Assembly (NCBI RefSeq): GCF_000023825.1
Contig: NC_013061.1
Location: 2,170,001 to 2,234,000 of the forward strand
Reading direction: 5' to 3'
DNA from: Pedobacter heparinus DSM 2366
GTDB taxonomy: Bacteria; Bacteroidota; Bacteroidia; Sphingobacteriales; Sphingobacteriaceae
DNA: 64,000 bases
Shown piece after piece: positions 43,341 to 52,606 of this stretch; position 1 is the first letter of the stretch; each line of letters begins with the position of its first letter. The position numbers were made by a program, and so were the translations under genes. The notes beneath the pieces were generated by a model. The model made no database searches and had not been told where the DNA came from. It saw only the letters and a list, made by a program, of their open reading frames with translations.

Positions 43341-45788
43341 TTACTGATTGCCGTTTTTCTTTTTTTCTCTTTCTTCCTGGCGTTGTTTTTTTCTGAGTTC
43401 CCTTTCTTCCTTCCTGGTAAGCGGCACTTCGAGGGCAGGTTGTTTAACAGGCTCAGGTGTTTTCTTTTCTTCAGTTTTTTGGACTACAGGCTCGTTTTGA
43501 ACAGGTTTCGGCTCTTCTGTTGCGGGCACTTCAAAATTGGTCGAGTCTACCTCCAGACTGTCGTTGGATGTGGTATCCACCTCATATCTTGGCGTAGGGC
43601 AATTGATTTCCCTGGTAATTTTAACAGTAGCTTTAGGGAAAGGACCCATGGTATAGCCCGTACTTGGATCTTTATATACCTTTTCCATAAATTTGGCAAA
43701 GATGGGAAGGGCAGTTCTGGAGCCTTCACCCGTTTCGCCGTTTTTAAAGTGTGCGGTACGTTCATCGCAACCTACCCAAACGCCGGTTACCAGATCTTTG
43801 GTGATGCCCATGTACCAGGCGTCCACATAATCGCTTGATGTACCAGTTTTGCCACCTATCTGATTGTTTTTCTTCCAAAGGTCCCATTCCCAGAGGGCTT
43901 GCGAAGTACCACCGGGCTCATCCATACCACCCCTGAACATGTAGAGCATGAGCCAGGATATTTCTTCGGTAAGGACCCTTTTTGTTTTGGCTTTAAACTC
44001 TTCTATCAGGTTGTCGTCCAGGTCGGTTATCTTTTCCACAAGGATCGGGTCTGTTTTTAGTCCTCCGTTTAAAAAAGTACCGTAAGCTTTTACCATTTCA
44101 AAAACAGATACGTCGTTGGGGCCCAGACTTACGGAAGGAACAGATTCGAGGTGACTGTCGATGCCGCATTCATGTGCCCATTTGACCACATTGTCCCAGC
44201 CCACTTTTTCGGTAACCTGGGCGGTGATGGTATTGACAGATTTGGCCATGGCCCAGCGGAGCGACATTTCTCGGTAGCTATTGCTCCAGTCGGCATTTTT
44301 AGGTTCCCAGTATTCAGTTTTTCCGTTTTCCTGGTAGGCAATCCTTACCGGTTTGTCGGTAAACTTATCGCAGGGGCTCATCCCGCTTTCCAGTGCAGCC
44401 AGATAGGCAAAAGGTTTAAAGGTAGAGCCTGCCTGCCTTTTGGCCTGGTTAACGTGGTCGTACTTAAAATACTTGTGGTCGAGACCACCAACCCATACCC
44501 TGATCTTGCCATTAAAAGGATCCAGGGTCATCATGCCGGTATTCATGATTTTGCCATAATAACGGATAGAATCCATGGTAGAGAATAAGGTGTCGCGATC
44601 GCCTTTCCAGGTAAAGATCTTCATCTTCTTCTTCCTGTTGAAATAAGCTGTTATGGAATCGGGGCTGTTTGGATATTTTTTTTCCAGTAATTTAAAGATA
44701 TGGAGGTTGCGCATGGCGCGATCCGGGTAGTCGACTTTTTTCCCTTCAGAATCTTCCCATGGATCCTGATTTCCCCAGACGCTGTAAAACCTGCGTTGTA
44801 TGATTTTCATTTGATCGGCAACAGCTTCTTCTGCATATTTCTGAAGTTTTGAATCTATGGTGGTGTAAATTTTCAATCCGTCTTCATACAGATCATAACC
44901 ATTGTCCTTGCACCATTTTTCCAGGTACTTGTCTACCGCCGCCCTTAAATAAGAGTCGCCGTCACTTCCTTCATCAATCCGGCCTTCTTTGAGTTTTATG
45001 GGGGTATTTTTATAGGTAGCCAGGTCAGCAGCAGAAATATAGTTGTATTTGTTCATCTGCGCCAGTGCTACGTTGCGGCGTTCCAGTGCTTTTTGAGGGT
45101 TTCTTATGGGGTTATAGGTGGTTGTTCCTTTGAGCATACCCACCAATAGGGCCGATTCCGGCACTTCAAGTGCACTGGCCTCCTTATCAAAATAGATGCG
45201 GGATGCAGTTTTAATGCCATAGGCATTATTTCCAAAAGATACCGTATTGAGGTACATGGTAATGATGTCGTTTTTGGAGTAGTTGGACTCCAGTTTTACG
45301 GCTGTAAGCCATTCCTTGAGTTTTGCCACAAGCGTGCGGAGCAGGGGAACATGGCTTAACAGGCCTTGTGACTTATTGTAACGTGTTCTGTAGAGGTTTT
45401 TTGCCAGCTGCTGGGTAATGGTGCTGGCCCCGCGTTTATCGCCTGTTGCGGTAGAGATGCCGCTGGAAAGGAGAGAACGGAAATCAATACCCATGTGTTT
45501 ATAGAAACGGACGTCTTCGGTGGCTACCAATGCATTGATAACGCTGGGCGATATTTCATTAAAGCTAACCGGGGTGCGGTTTTCTTTATAATAACGGCCA
45601 ATCAATTTTCCATCGGAAGTGTAGAGTTCTGAGCCCACTCTGAGGGTTGGGGTCTTAATGTCCTCATAAGAAGGGGAATAACCGAATAACCATAAGAAAT
45701 TGAGCTGCAGGGCACAAAAGAAGGTGATGATACAAAAAAGGAATATGCTTGAATAACGAATGTACTTATTGCGAATTTCTTTAAACAT
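43341..45788 (-). CDS. Bifunctional penicillin-binding protein 1A-type
   Basis: 815 residues. A single N-terminal membrane anchor (about 15-38) precedes a GT51 transglycosylase with EDVRFYKHMGIDFRSLL and GASTITQQLAKNL, then a transpeptidase with SxxK in GSTFKPF, SxN in SVNTIT and KTG in KTGTSSD. It polymerises and cross-links peptidoglycan. The C-terminal tail (about 745-815) is a low-complexity Pro/Glu/Lys/Arg-rich extension that ends in a run of charged residues. Confidence 0.95.
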   Translation of the reverse strand: MFKEIRNKYIRYSSIFLFCIITFFCALQLNFLWLFGYSPSYEDIKTPTLRVGSELYTSDGKLIGRYYKENRTPVSFNEISPSVINALVATEDVRFYKHMGIDFRSLLSSGISTATGDKRGASTITQQLAKNLYRTRYNKSQGLLSHVPLLRTLVAKLKEWLTAVKLESNYSKNDIITMYLNTVSFGNNAYGIKTASRIYFDKEASALEVPESALLVGMLKGTTTYNPIRNPQKALERRNVALAQMNKYNYISAADLATYKNTPIKLKEGRIDEGSDGDSYLRAAVDKYLEKWCKDNGYDLYEDGLKIYTTIDSKLQKYAEEAVADQMKIIQRRFYSVWGNQDPWEDSEGKKVDYPDRAMRNLHIFKLLEKKYPNSPDSITAYFNRKKKMKIFTWKGDRDTLFSTMDSIRYYGKIMNTGMMTLDPFNGKIRVWVGGLDHKYFKYDHVNQAKRQAGSTFKPFAYLAALESGMSPCDKFTDKPVRIAYQENGKTEYWEPKNADWSNSYREMSLRWAMAKSVNTITAQVTEKVGWDNVVKWAHECGIDSHLESVPSVSLGPNDVSVFEMVKAYGTFLNGGLKTDPILVEKITDLDDNLIEEFKAKTKRVLTEEISWLMLYMFRGGMDEPGGTSQALWEWDLWKKNNQIGGKTGTSSDYVDAWYMGITKDLVTGVWVGCDERTAHFKNGETGEGSRTALPIFAKFMEKVYKDPSTGYTMGPFPKATVKITREINCPTPRYEVDTTSNDSLEVDSTNFEVPATEEPKPVQNEPVVQKTEEKKTPEPVKQPALEVPLTRKEERELRKKQRQEEREKKKNGNQ

Positions 45789-45930
45789 GGGGTAAATATC
45801 AAAAAATCGTAAAACAGTTTGTGTTAAATAGTGTTAAAATTTACAATACAAATTAACAGATTTAATTTACTTAAATTTTAGTGTAAATTCATAAAGGTTT
45901 ATCATTAGCGATAAAAACAACAATATATTT

Positions 45931-46812
45931 ATGAAAAAAGAATTAGAACAGTTTTTGGCCAGGCCAGGCAAGAAAGTTTCACTCGCTCATTTTCCAACTT
46001 CCTATGGAGGCGAAAAAGATAAAGAAGAGGGAGTAAAAGAACTGGAAGAGATCAAAACTGCTTTAAGCAGTTTTCAGGAAACCCTTTACGCAGCAGATTC
46101 ACGGTCTGTACTTATTCTGTTCCAGGCTATGGATGCCGCCGGAAAAGACAGTGCTATACAGCATGTTATGTCGGGTTTAAACCCACAGGGCTGCCAGGTA
46201 TACAGTTTTAAGACCCCTACATCGGAAGAATACGACCACGACTTTTTATGGAGGCATTATAAAGCATTGCCGGAACGGGGCCGGATAGGGATCCATAACC
46301 GTTCACATTATGAAAATGTACTGGTTTGTAAAGTGCATCCGGAATACATACTCAATGAAAAAATACCGGGTTATACTCAGGTTAAGAAGATTGATAAGGA
46401 TTTTTGGCAGCGGCGGTATGAGAGTATACGGAACTTTGAAAAACACCTGACGGACAACGGGACGGTTATCGTAAAAATATTTCTGCATGTTTCTAAGGAA
46501 GAGCAGAAACAGCGTTTTCTGGACAGGATCAACGATCCTGCAAAAAACTGGAAGTTTTCTTCAGGTGACATTAAAGAACGGGCTTTATGGAAGGATTACA
46601 TGAAAGCCTATGAAGAAGCCATTGAGGCCACTTCTACGGACGCCGCGCCCTGGTACATTCTTCCGGCAGATAAGAAATGGTATAGCAGGCTGGCCATCAG
46701 CCATATCCTGGCCGAAACCTTTAAAAAGATGGACCTTAAATTTCCGGTACTGGCCAAAGCAGAAGCCGATCAGCTGGACCTGATCAAACAGCAGCTGCTT
46801 GAGCAAAAGTAG
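45931..46812 (+). CDS. Polyphosphate kinase 2 family protein (PPK2)
   Basis: 293 residues, one domain. Walker A AMDAAGKDSAIQHV and the FKTPTSEEYDHDFLWRHY block are PPK2 features; the second motif reads HNRSHYENVLVCKVHP, closest to the NRSHYE form of class III enzymes that phosphorylate both AMP and ADP from polyphosphate. Class assignment is by motif resemblance only. Divergent from the PBP1A gene; convergent with the serine hydrolase gene, 11 bp apart. Confidence 0.9.
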   Translation: MKKELEQFLARPGKKVSLAHFPTSYGGEKDKEEGVKELEEIKTALSSFQETLYAADSRSVLILFQAMDAAGKDSAIQHVMSGLNPQGCQVYSFKTPTSEEYDHDFLWRHYKALPERGRIGIHNRSHYENVLVCKVHPEYILNEKIPGYTQVKKIDKDFWQRRYESIRNFEKHLTDNGTVIVKIFLHVSKEEQKQRFLDRINDPAKNWKFSSGDIKERALWKDYMKAYEEAIEATSTDAAPWYILPADKKWYSRLAISHILAETFKKMDLKFPVLAKAEADQLDLIKQQLLEQK

Positions 46813-46823
46813 GTTGCTGAAGT

Positions 46824-48035
46824 TTATTTTTTGTTTTTCCTTTCCAATTCGTAGCTGTAAATGGTTTGGCCCAGCGCTTTCATAAAAGGAAAGCATACGG
46901 TGTCGTATTCGTATTTTCCATCATTATAGATGCCATCTTCGTTGGATTGGACCACTGCCGTTAAAAAGAATTCGATGTTGTTTTTATCGTCTTTAAAATA
47001 AGCATTGTCGATGATAAAGCCATAAGAATCGCCGTACTTGTTAAATATTTTCAGGTCGGGGTTAATGACGGCATTCTTTTCGCGCCCGTAATACAGCATT
47101 TTGGCATAAGTTGGCCAGAATTCTGTTGGGTCATAAGCAGGATAATCGCTTTCTGTAGGGAGCTTGCTCATATAAGTATAGATCAGCTGATAATCTGCAG
47201 GGCGAAGGTTAAACCTTTTTGAGGCTGGAAATGCTTCGGGATGGATGAGCTTTTTCATCAGTGCCTGCTGATCGGAGATGCTAAATGCATTTTTGTTGGC
47301 CAGGTTAAAGGGTTTGTTTACCAGTTTCTCTGCGCTGTCGATATAACCGATACCCATTACCGTATGGGTTAAAGTAAGGGGGTATTCTTTCGGGTCGTAT
47401 TGTGCAGACTGGGTGTATACCAGTTCCTTGCCGTTATAAAATTTTATCGGGTTGGTATGTTTGGCCGACTCGCCGGCATCGCCTATGGCCAGTCGGTTCA
47501 GGATACGGCTGGTCTGATAACCATATTTCTGTAGTTTGCTGTTGATTTCGGCACGTCCAATAAACTCAAACAGGCGGTTAAAAGCATCGTTGTCGCTGGT
47601 CAGCAATATTTTTTTGATGTAGTGCTCAACAGAGGGCAATCCGTTTTTAGCGGTTTTATCGGTCGTTACTTTGGTTTGGCCGGCCCAGGCACTATCCGTA
47701 ATCATGCTGCTTTGCGCAGTAAGGCCTTTTATTTTAAGTTCATTTATTTTTTCAAGTGCAAAAATAACAGCGGCCAGCTTTACGGTGCTGGCAGGGTAGA
47801 AGTAGCGGTGGTCGTTTAAATTGTAACTAAAGGATTTGAAGCTGATCTTGTTTGCCGCATTGTGGTTTACCTGGGTATACAATACCTGTACCTGATTTTT
47901 TTGAGGATGGTTTAAAACACCTGAAAAGCGTTCAGGGTTTTGTCGCATCAGTTTTTCAATAAGTAAGGTGTCGGTTTTTTGGGCCATGGTATGGAAGCTG
48001 ATGAGCAGCAATAAGGGGAGAATGATCCTGTTCAT
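46824..48035 (-). CDS. Serine hydrolase, class A beta-lactamase-like
   Basis: 403 residues with a signal peptide (ending HTMAQ). YPASTVKLAAVIFALEKI contains the S-x-x-K nucleophile/base pair, and LTSDNDAFNRLFEFIG the SDN motif, as in class A beta-lactamase folds; a KTG-type third motif is not obvious (KYGDSYG occupies a similar place). It is longer than true beta-lactamases, so a peptidase or esterase-like envelope enzyme is more likely than antibiotic resistance. Confidence 0.82.
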   Translation of the reverse strand: MNRIILPLLLLISFHTMAQKTDTLLIEKLMRQNPERFSGVLNHPQKNQVQVLYTQVNHNAANKISFKSFSYNLNDHRYFYPASTVKLAAVIFALEKINELKIKGLTAQSSMITDSAWAGQTKVTTDKTAKNGLPSVEHYIKKILLTSDNDAFNRLFEFIGRAEINSKLQKYGYQTSRILNRLAIGDAGESAKHTNPIKFYNGKELVYTQSAQYDPKEYPLTLTHTVMGIGYIDSAEKLVNKPFNLANKNAFSISDQQALMKKLIHPEAFPASKRFNLRPADYQLIYTYMSKLPTESDYPAYDPTEFWPTYAKMLYYGREKNAVINPDLKIFNKYGDSYGFIIDNAYFKDDKNNIEFFLTAVVQSNEDGIYNDGKYEYDTVCFPFMKALGQTIYSYELERKNKK

Positions 48036-48094
48036 TATTTGATAGGTTAATGCTGATAAATATAAGTATTAAAAAAATATATAAAAGCCTGATG

Positions 48095-48125
48095 TTGGTG
48101 ATGGCCGGATAATTAATTACATTTG
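48095..48125 (+). promoter_or_regulatory. Promoter of the B12 uptake operon
   Basis: TTG (48095-48097) and TACATTTG (48118-48125) are separated by 20 bp, a good match to the Bacteroidota -33/-7 pattern. Transcription would begin at about 48131-48134, exactly at the riboswitch 5' end. Confidence 0.65.
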
Positions 48126-48134
48126 CATCGCTTT

Positions 48135-48310
48135 TGGTTCCCGGTTATGTTGACCGGGATTAAAAGGGAATACGGTGTGATTCCGTAACTGTCCCGCAGC
48201 TGTAAGCTCTGTAACGGTGTTCAAATCGAAGCCACTTTTTATCCAGTAAGGAAGGATGATTGGGAAGGCAGAACATCCGGGAGTAAGTCAGAAGACCTGC
48301 CATAAGTGGT
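48135..48310 (+). ncRNA. Cobalamin (B12) riboswitch
   Basis: A structured leader upstream of the TonB receptor. Visible landmarks are the 5' TTGGTTCCCGGT, the hairpin CCCGGTTATGTTGACCGGG, the conserved GGGAATACGGTGTGATTCCG, the core CTGTCCCGCAGCTGTAA, and the B12 box AGTCAGAAGACCTGCC near 48286-48301. Together these match the cobalamin riboswitch family. Boundaries are approximate. It would repress the downstream operon when adenosyl- or methylcobalamin is plentiful. No clear T-run terminator separates it from the gene, so control is probably at translation. Confidence 0.93.
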
Positions 48311-48414
48311 AATATTTCATAGCTTTCGGGGATTGAAGCTTGGAGTGAGTGCTTGTTTATTGTATTTCATTTCCTTGATCTAACTGTTTGCTGTGGGTAA
48401 AAACTCACATCAAA

Positions 48415-50478
48415 ATGATAAGAAAATCAAGTGCCATACGTGGCATGAATTGTCGTTTCTCTGTTTTTTTTAAAGCTATACTTTGGCTGGGGATTTTTAT
48501 GCCCCTTACTTTGTTTGCCCAGGAGGATGTGGTTAAGGCTAAAAAAGCCGATTCTATTGATAAGGTAAACCAACTTAAAGAAGTACAGATCAGAACCATA
48601 AAGATTGGCAGGAGGCAAACTTCATCTACACCTTTACAAATCCTTTCGGGCGAAGAGTTGCAACGCCTGAACAGTTTATCGGTAGCCGATGCCGTCAGGT
48701 ATTTTTCGGGGGTACAGTTAAAAGATTATGGTGGCATTGGTGGCTTAAAAACCATCAATGTGCGCAGCATGGGTACCAACCATACTGCTGTTTTTTACGA
48801 TGGGGTACAATTGGGCAATGCACAGAACGGGCAGGTCGACCTGGGAAAATTTTCATTAGACAACATAGCCGAAATTGAGCTGTATAACGGGCAAAAGAGT
48901 ACCATATTTCAATCGGCAAAAGGCTTTGCTGCCGGAAGTTCATTGTATATAAACTCAACGCAGCCTGATTTTGAAGATGGGCGCAGTGATAAATGGAAAG
49001 CCACATTAAAAGGTGGTTCATTTGGCCTGATAGATCCTTCTGTGCTTTGGCAGCATAAAATCAGCGAAAGCATATACAGTTCCTTAAGTGCCGAATGGAA
49101 AAAAGCAAGTGGCCGTTACAAGTTCAGGGTAAGGAATTACGGTTATGATACCACAGCAGTAAGGGAAGATGGTGGGATTGAGACCATGCGGCTTGAGCTT
49201 GGACTGAACGGGGTATTGCCGGATAGCAGTCTGTGGACGGTTAAGTTGTATGGATACAATGACAAACAGGGCTTGCCAGGGGCCATAGTAAATAATGTAT
49301 GGCGTTTTCCGCAGAGAATGTGGAACAGAAACTTTTTTGCGCAGTCGACCTTCAAAAAAGACCTGCACAAATATCATCTTTTGGCTGCTGTTAAATATGC
49401 TAACGATTATACCAAATATCTTGATCCGAACTATGTAAAAGATACTGGCTTTCTGACAAATATCTATAAACAGCAGGAGCTGTATTTTTCGCTGGCCAAC
49501 CGTTACCAGCTCAGTTCATTCTGGGATATCGTTTTGTCGGGCGATTACCAATGGAACACTTTGGACGCCAATATGGATCGTTTTCCATATCCTACCAGGT
49601 ATACGGGCCTGCTGGCCCTGGCTACCGAAATTCATTTGGACAGGTTAAATATTCAGGCCAATTTGCTGGGCACACTGGTTAATGATGAGGTAGAACGCTA
49701 TTTTTCTGCGGGTAATAAAAGGGAACTTAAGCCCTCTGTAATGGTTTCCTGGCAGCCTTTCAGCTTAAAGGAATTTCGTTTACGCGGATTTTATAAGGAT
49801 ATATTCAGGATGCCTACTTTTAATGACCTGTATTATACCCTATTGGGGAACACTTTCCTGAAACCGGAATATGCAAAACAATACGATCTTGGATTTACCT
49901 ATATCAGGTTGATTGACAATCATTTGCTGAACCAGATCAGTATACAGTCGGATGTATATTACAACAAGATCAGAAATAAGATTGTTGCAGTTCCAGGGGC
50001 CAATTTGTTTACCTGGAGCATGCAGAACCTGGGGTTGGTAGAGATCAGGGGCCTGGATGTGAATATACAGACCGGCTGGCGTATTGCCGATCAGCTGATG
50101 GTCAACACCGGTATTACCTATACCTATCAGAAGGCTTTGAACATGACAGATGTGAACCTGAACTATAAGAACCAGATCCCATATATTCCTGTACATAGTG
50201 GTTCCTTTACTGCTGGTGCCGACTGGAGAAACCTGGGTCTGAACTACAGTTATATCTATACGGGCGAGCGTTATGATCAAAGTGCCAATATTATTGAAAA
50301 TTATGTTCAGCCCTGGTACACCCATGATATTGCCTTTCATTACCATAAAGATCTAAAACATGCCCGTGTTAAAGTATCGGTCGAGGTAAACAACCTTTTG
50401 AATCAAGATTATGAAGTGGTTACCAATTTTCCAATGCCGGGCCGGTCGTATCGTTTCACCTTATCTTATGCTTACTGA
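48415..50478 (+). CDS. btuB: TonB-dependent receptor, BtuB-like (cobalamin)
   Basis: About 687 residues from ATG 48415 (a TTG at 48388 and an ATG at 48445 are alternatives; all share the signal ending LTLFAQ). A plug domain covers about residues 60-180 (LQILSGEELQRLNSLSVADAVRYFSGVQ, INVRSMGTNHTAVFYDGVQLGNAQNG) and a 22-strand-type barrel follows, ending YRFTLSYAY with terminal aromatic. Cobalamin specificity is inferred from the riboswitch just upstream and the propeller lipoproteins downstream. The next gene begins one base after its stop. Confidence 0.92.
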   Translation: MIRKSSAIRGMNCRFSVFFKAILWLGIFMPLTLFAQEDVVKAKKADSIDKVNQLKEVQIRTIKIGRRQTSSTPLQILSGEELQRLNSLSVADAVRYFSGVQLKDYGGIGGLKTINVRSMGTNHTAVFYDGVQLGNAQNGQVDLGKFSLDNIAEIELYNGQKSTIFQSAKGFAAGSSLYINSTQPDFEDGRSDKWKATLKGGSFGLIDPSVLWQHKISESIYSSLSAEWKKASGRYKFRVRNYGYDTTAVREDGGIETMRLELGLNGVLPDSSLWTVKLYGYNDKQGLPGAIVNNVWRFPQRMWNRNFFAQSTFKKDLHKYHLLAAVKYANDYTKYLDPNYVKDTGFLTNIYKQQELYFSLANRYQLSSFWDIVLSGDYQWNTLDANMDRFPYPTRYTGLLALATEIHLDRLNIQANLLGTLVNDEVERYFSAGNKRELKPSVMVSWQPFSLKEFRLRGFYKDIFRMPTFNDLYYTLLGNTFLKPEYAKQYDLGFTYIRLIDNHLLNQISIQSDVYYNKIRNKIVAVPGANLFTWSMQNLGLVEIRGLDVNIQTGWRIADQLMVNTGITYTYQKALNMTDVNLNYKNQIPYIPVHSGSFTAGADWRNLGLNYSYIYTGERYDQSANIIENYVQPWYTHDIAFHYHKDLKHARVKVSVEVNNLLNQDYEVVTNFPMPGRSYRFTLSYAY

Positions 50479-50479
50479 C

Positions 50480-51604
50480 ATGAAAAATATACAGCTAATT
50501 ATGTGCCTGTGCAGCCTGGTGTTTGTGGCCTGCAGAAAGGACCTGCAGCCCTCTAAAGAAGAGACACAAATGCTGACACCCGATCCGGGCAGTGTAATGA
50601 AAGGGTTTTATGTGGTGAACGAGGGGAACATGAACATGAACAAGGCATCCCTCGATTATCTTAACCTGAGAGAAGGGATTTACCGCAAAAATATCTATGG
50701 TACGGCCAATCCTGAGGTGATTAAGGGGCTTGGTGATGTGGCCAATGATATCGGGGTATATGGGTCGAAGTTATACGTAGTGGTCAATGTTTCCAATAAA
50801 GTAGAAGTACTGGATGTGAAAACAGGTAAAAAGATCAGTCAGATCAATATGATCAATTGCCGTTACATCACTTTTCATAATGGTAAAGCTTATGTGAGCG
50901 CCTATTTGGGAAGGGTTGGTGACCCAAGTGCACCCAGGGGTATTGTTGCCAGGATAGACACACTGAGTTTGCAGGAAGAGAAAAGGGTGGAAGTGGGCCG
51001 GCAACCGGAAGAAATGGCCATTGTTGGAGAAAAATTGTATGTGGCCAATTCTGGGGGGTATAGTCCGCCCAACTATGAACGCACAGTGTCTGTATTGGAC
51101 CTGAATACTTTTCAGGTGCTAAAAAATATAGATGTGGCGATCAATCTGCACCGTATTAAAGCTGATCAGTACGGCGACCTCTATGTGACCTCGAGGGGGG
51201 ATTATTACGACATCCCCTCTAAGCTTTTTGTGATAGATACGCAGACAGATGCCATAAAAAAATCGTTTGACATTGGCATCAGCAACCTGGCGATTGATGG
51301 CGACCTGGCTTATTTTTATGGTACTGTATTCAGTTACCTGACTGGCAATAACACCATTACCTACGGAGTACTGAATGTAAAGGATGAGGTGCTGACGGAT
51401 AAAAAATTTATTACAGACGGCACGGATAAAAAGATCATCATCCCTTATGGGATTGCAGTGAACCCTTTTACAAAAGATGTATATGTTACCGACGCCAAAG
51501 ATTATGTTTCGCCGGGTATGCTGTATGGTTTCAATGCGGCCGGGAAAATGAAATGGTCTGTTAAAACAGGGGATATCCCCGCACACTTTGCATTTATTTA
51601 TTAA
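50480..51604 (+). CDS. Surface beta-propeller lipoprotein, BtuG-like (copy 1)
   Basis: 374 residues from ATG 50480, one base after btuB's stop (a longer frame into btuB lacks a proper signal). Lipobox FVAC gives a lipidated Cys at about 18. The rest is a YncE/DUF5074-type seven-bladed propeller with repeats such as YVVVNVSNKVEVLDVKTGKKI, ISFGNGKAY-like THFHNGKAYVSAYLG and VNPFTKDVYVTDAKDY. In Bacteroides BtuG proteins of this type sit on BtuB and capture B12 with very high affinity; the equivalent role here is inferred from position behind a B12 riboswitch. Confidence 0.85.
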   Translation: MKNIQLIMCLCSLVFVACRKDLQPSKEETQMLTPDPGSVMKGFYVVNEGNMNMNKASLDYLNLREGIYRKNIYGTANPEVIKGLGDVANDIGVYGSKLYVVVNVSNKVEVLDVKTGKKISQINMINCRYITFHNGKAYVSAYLGRVGDPSAPRGIVARIDTLSLQEEKRVEVGRQPEEMAIVGEKLYVANSGGYSPPNYERTVSVLDLNTFQVLKNIDVAINLHRIKADQYGDLYVTSRGDYYDIPSKLFVIDTQTDAIKKSFDIGISNLAIDGDLAYFYGTVFSYLTGNNTITYGVLNVKDEVLTDKKFITDGTDKKIIIPYGIAVNPFTKDVYVTDAKDYVSPGMLYGFNAAGKMKWSVKTGDIPAHFAFIY

Positions 51605-51622
51605 ATCATATATCGTTTAAAA

Positions 51623-52606
51623 ATGACTTTCAACAAAAACAACACGCTGAGGAATTTAAAACCGGCATTCATCGCTCTTGCTGCTTTTCAACTGTGTTTA
51701 ACCGCATGTAAAAAAAATGAACCTGAGGCCACAGTTTACGAGCCCAGACCGGTAACTTCTTCGAGTTCAAAATTTATCAGTAAAATATATGAATACCTGC
51801 CTGCCCCGGGACAGTTCATTAACGAAGGGCTGGGTACTCCTGAGGCTGCCGAAACACTGGTTGGAAAAGCAAACGAGGGCCTGGTTTCTTTAGGTGGTTA
51901 TGGGGGTTACCTGATATTTGGTTTCGACCATTCTATAGCAAATGCTGAAGGCGCTGATATTGGTATTTATGGTAACCCTTTAACGGGGGTGAATATGGAA
52001 TGGTCTGAGCCTGCCATTGTAATGGTGATGCAGGACCTGAACGGCAATGGTTTACCAGATGATGGCCCCTGGTTTGAGCTGGCCGGAAGTGAATACCATA
52101 AAACAGAGACCATAAAAAATTATAAGATCACTTATTATAACCCTAAAAATACAACTGATGACATCAGGTGGACAGATAACCAGGGTAAGGAAGGCTATGT
52201 TTTAAGAAATAATTTCCATCGAAAACAGTATTATCCTTTATGGATAAAGAACCAGGAGGAACTGAGCTTTACGGGCACGCTTTTAAAGAATACGCTGAAT
52301 GATGGAAGTATCATTACCAATAAACCCTTTGAATGGGGCTATGCCGACAATGGATCGGAAGATTTTAAAACATTGATGGCAAGTAAAGGCTCGGCGTACA
52401 ATTCCTTAGATATTTCCTGGGCTGTGGATGATAAGGGTAAAAAGGTACAGCTGTCGCATATTGATTTTGTGAAGGTATATACCGGACAGAATTCGAACGG
52501 GAATCCTTATGACCCCGACAGGACCAATCCTAGAGCGAGGTTCCTTGGAGAAATTTCTTCCGAAATAGGCGGTGCAATTGACTTGAGTTTACATTTAAAA
52601 AAATGA
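51623..52606 (+). CDS. Surface lipoprotein with calcium-loop-like motif (copy 1 of a duplicated pair)
   Basis: 327 residues, lipobox LTAC at about Cys 30. A beta-rich protein with conserved blocks EYLPAPGQFINEGLG, SLGGYGGYLIFGFDHSI and QDLNGNGLPDD, the last resembling Asp-rich calcium loops. It is clearly homologous to the gene at 53755 (same blocks in the same order). Such cell-surface proteins recur beside BtuG-like genes in Bacteroidota. A second B12-binding role is possible; I cannot tell whether it is related to BtuH. Its stop overlaps the next start (ATGA). Confidence 0.8.
   Translation: MTFNKNNTLRNLKPAFIALAAFQLCLTACKKNEPEATVYEPRPVTSSSSKFISKIYEYLPAPGQFINEGLGTPEAAETLVGKANEGLVSLGGYGGYLIFGFDHSIANAEGADIGIYGNPLTGVNMEWSEPAIVMVMQDLNGNGLPDDGPWFELAGSEYHKTETIKNYKITYYNPKNTTDDIRWTDNQGKEGYVLRNNFHRKQYYPLWIKNQEELSFTGTLLKNTLNDGSIITNKPFEWGYADNGSEDFKTLMASKGSAYNSLDISWAVDDKGKKVQLSHIDFVKVYTGQNSNGNPYDPDRTNPRARFLGEISSEIGGAIDLSLHLKK

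Noticed and set aside
43323..43838. 171-residue open frame on the plus strand, Phe-rich start
   Set aside because: Antisense to the Glu/Lys-rich tail of penicillin-binding protein 1A; composition is the mirror of that tail, no gene signal.
46824..48035. Antibiotic-resistance beta-lactamase
   Set aside because: SxxK and SDN are present, but the protein is about 400 residues, with no clear KTG motif in place; a general serine hydrolase is the safer call.
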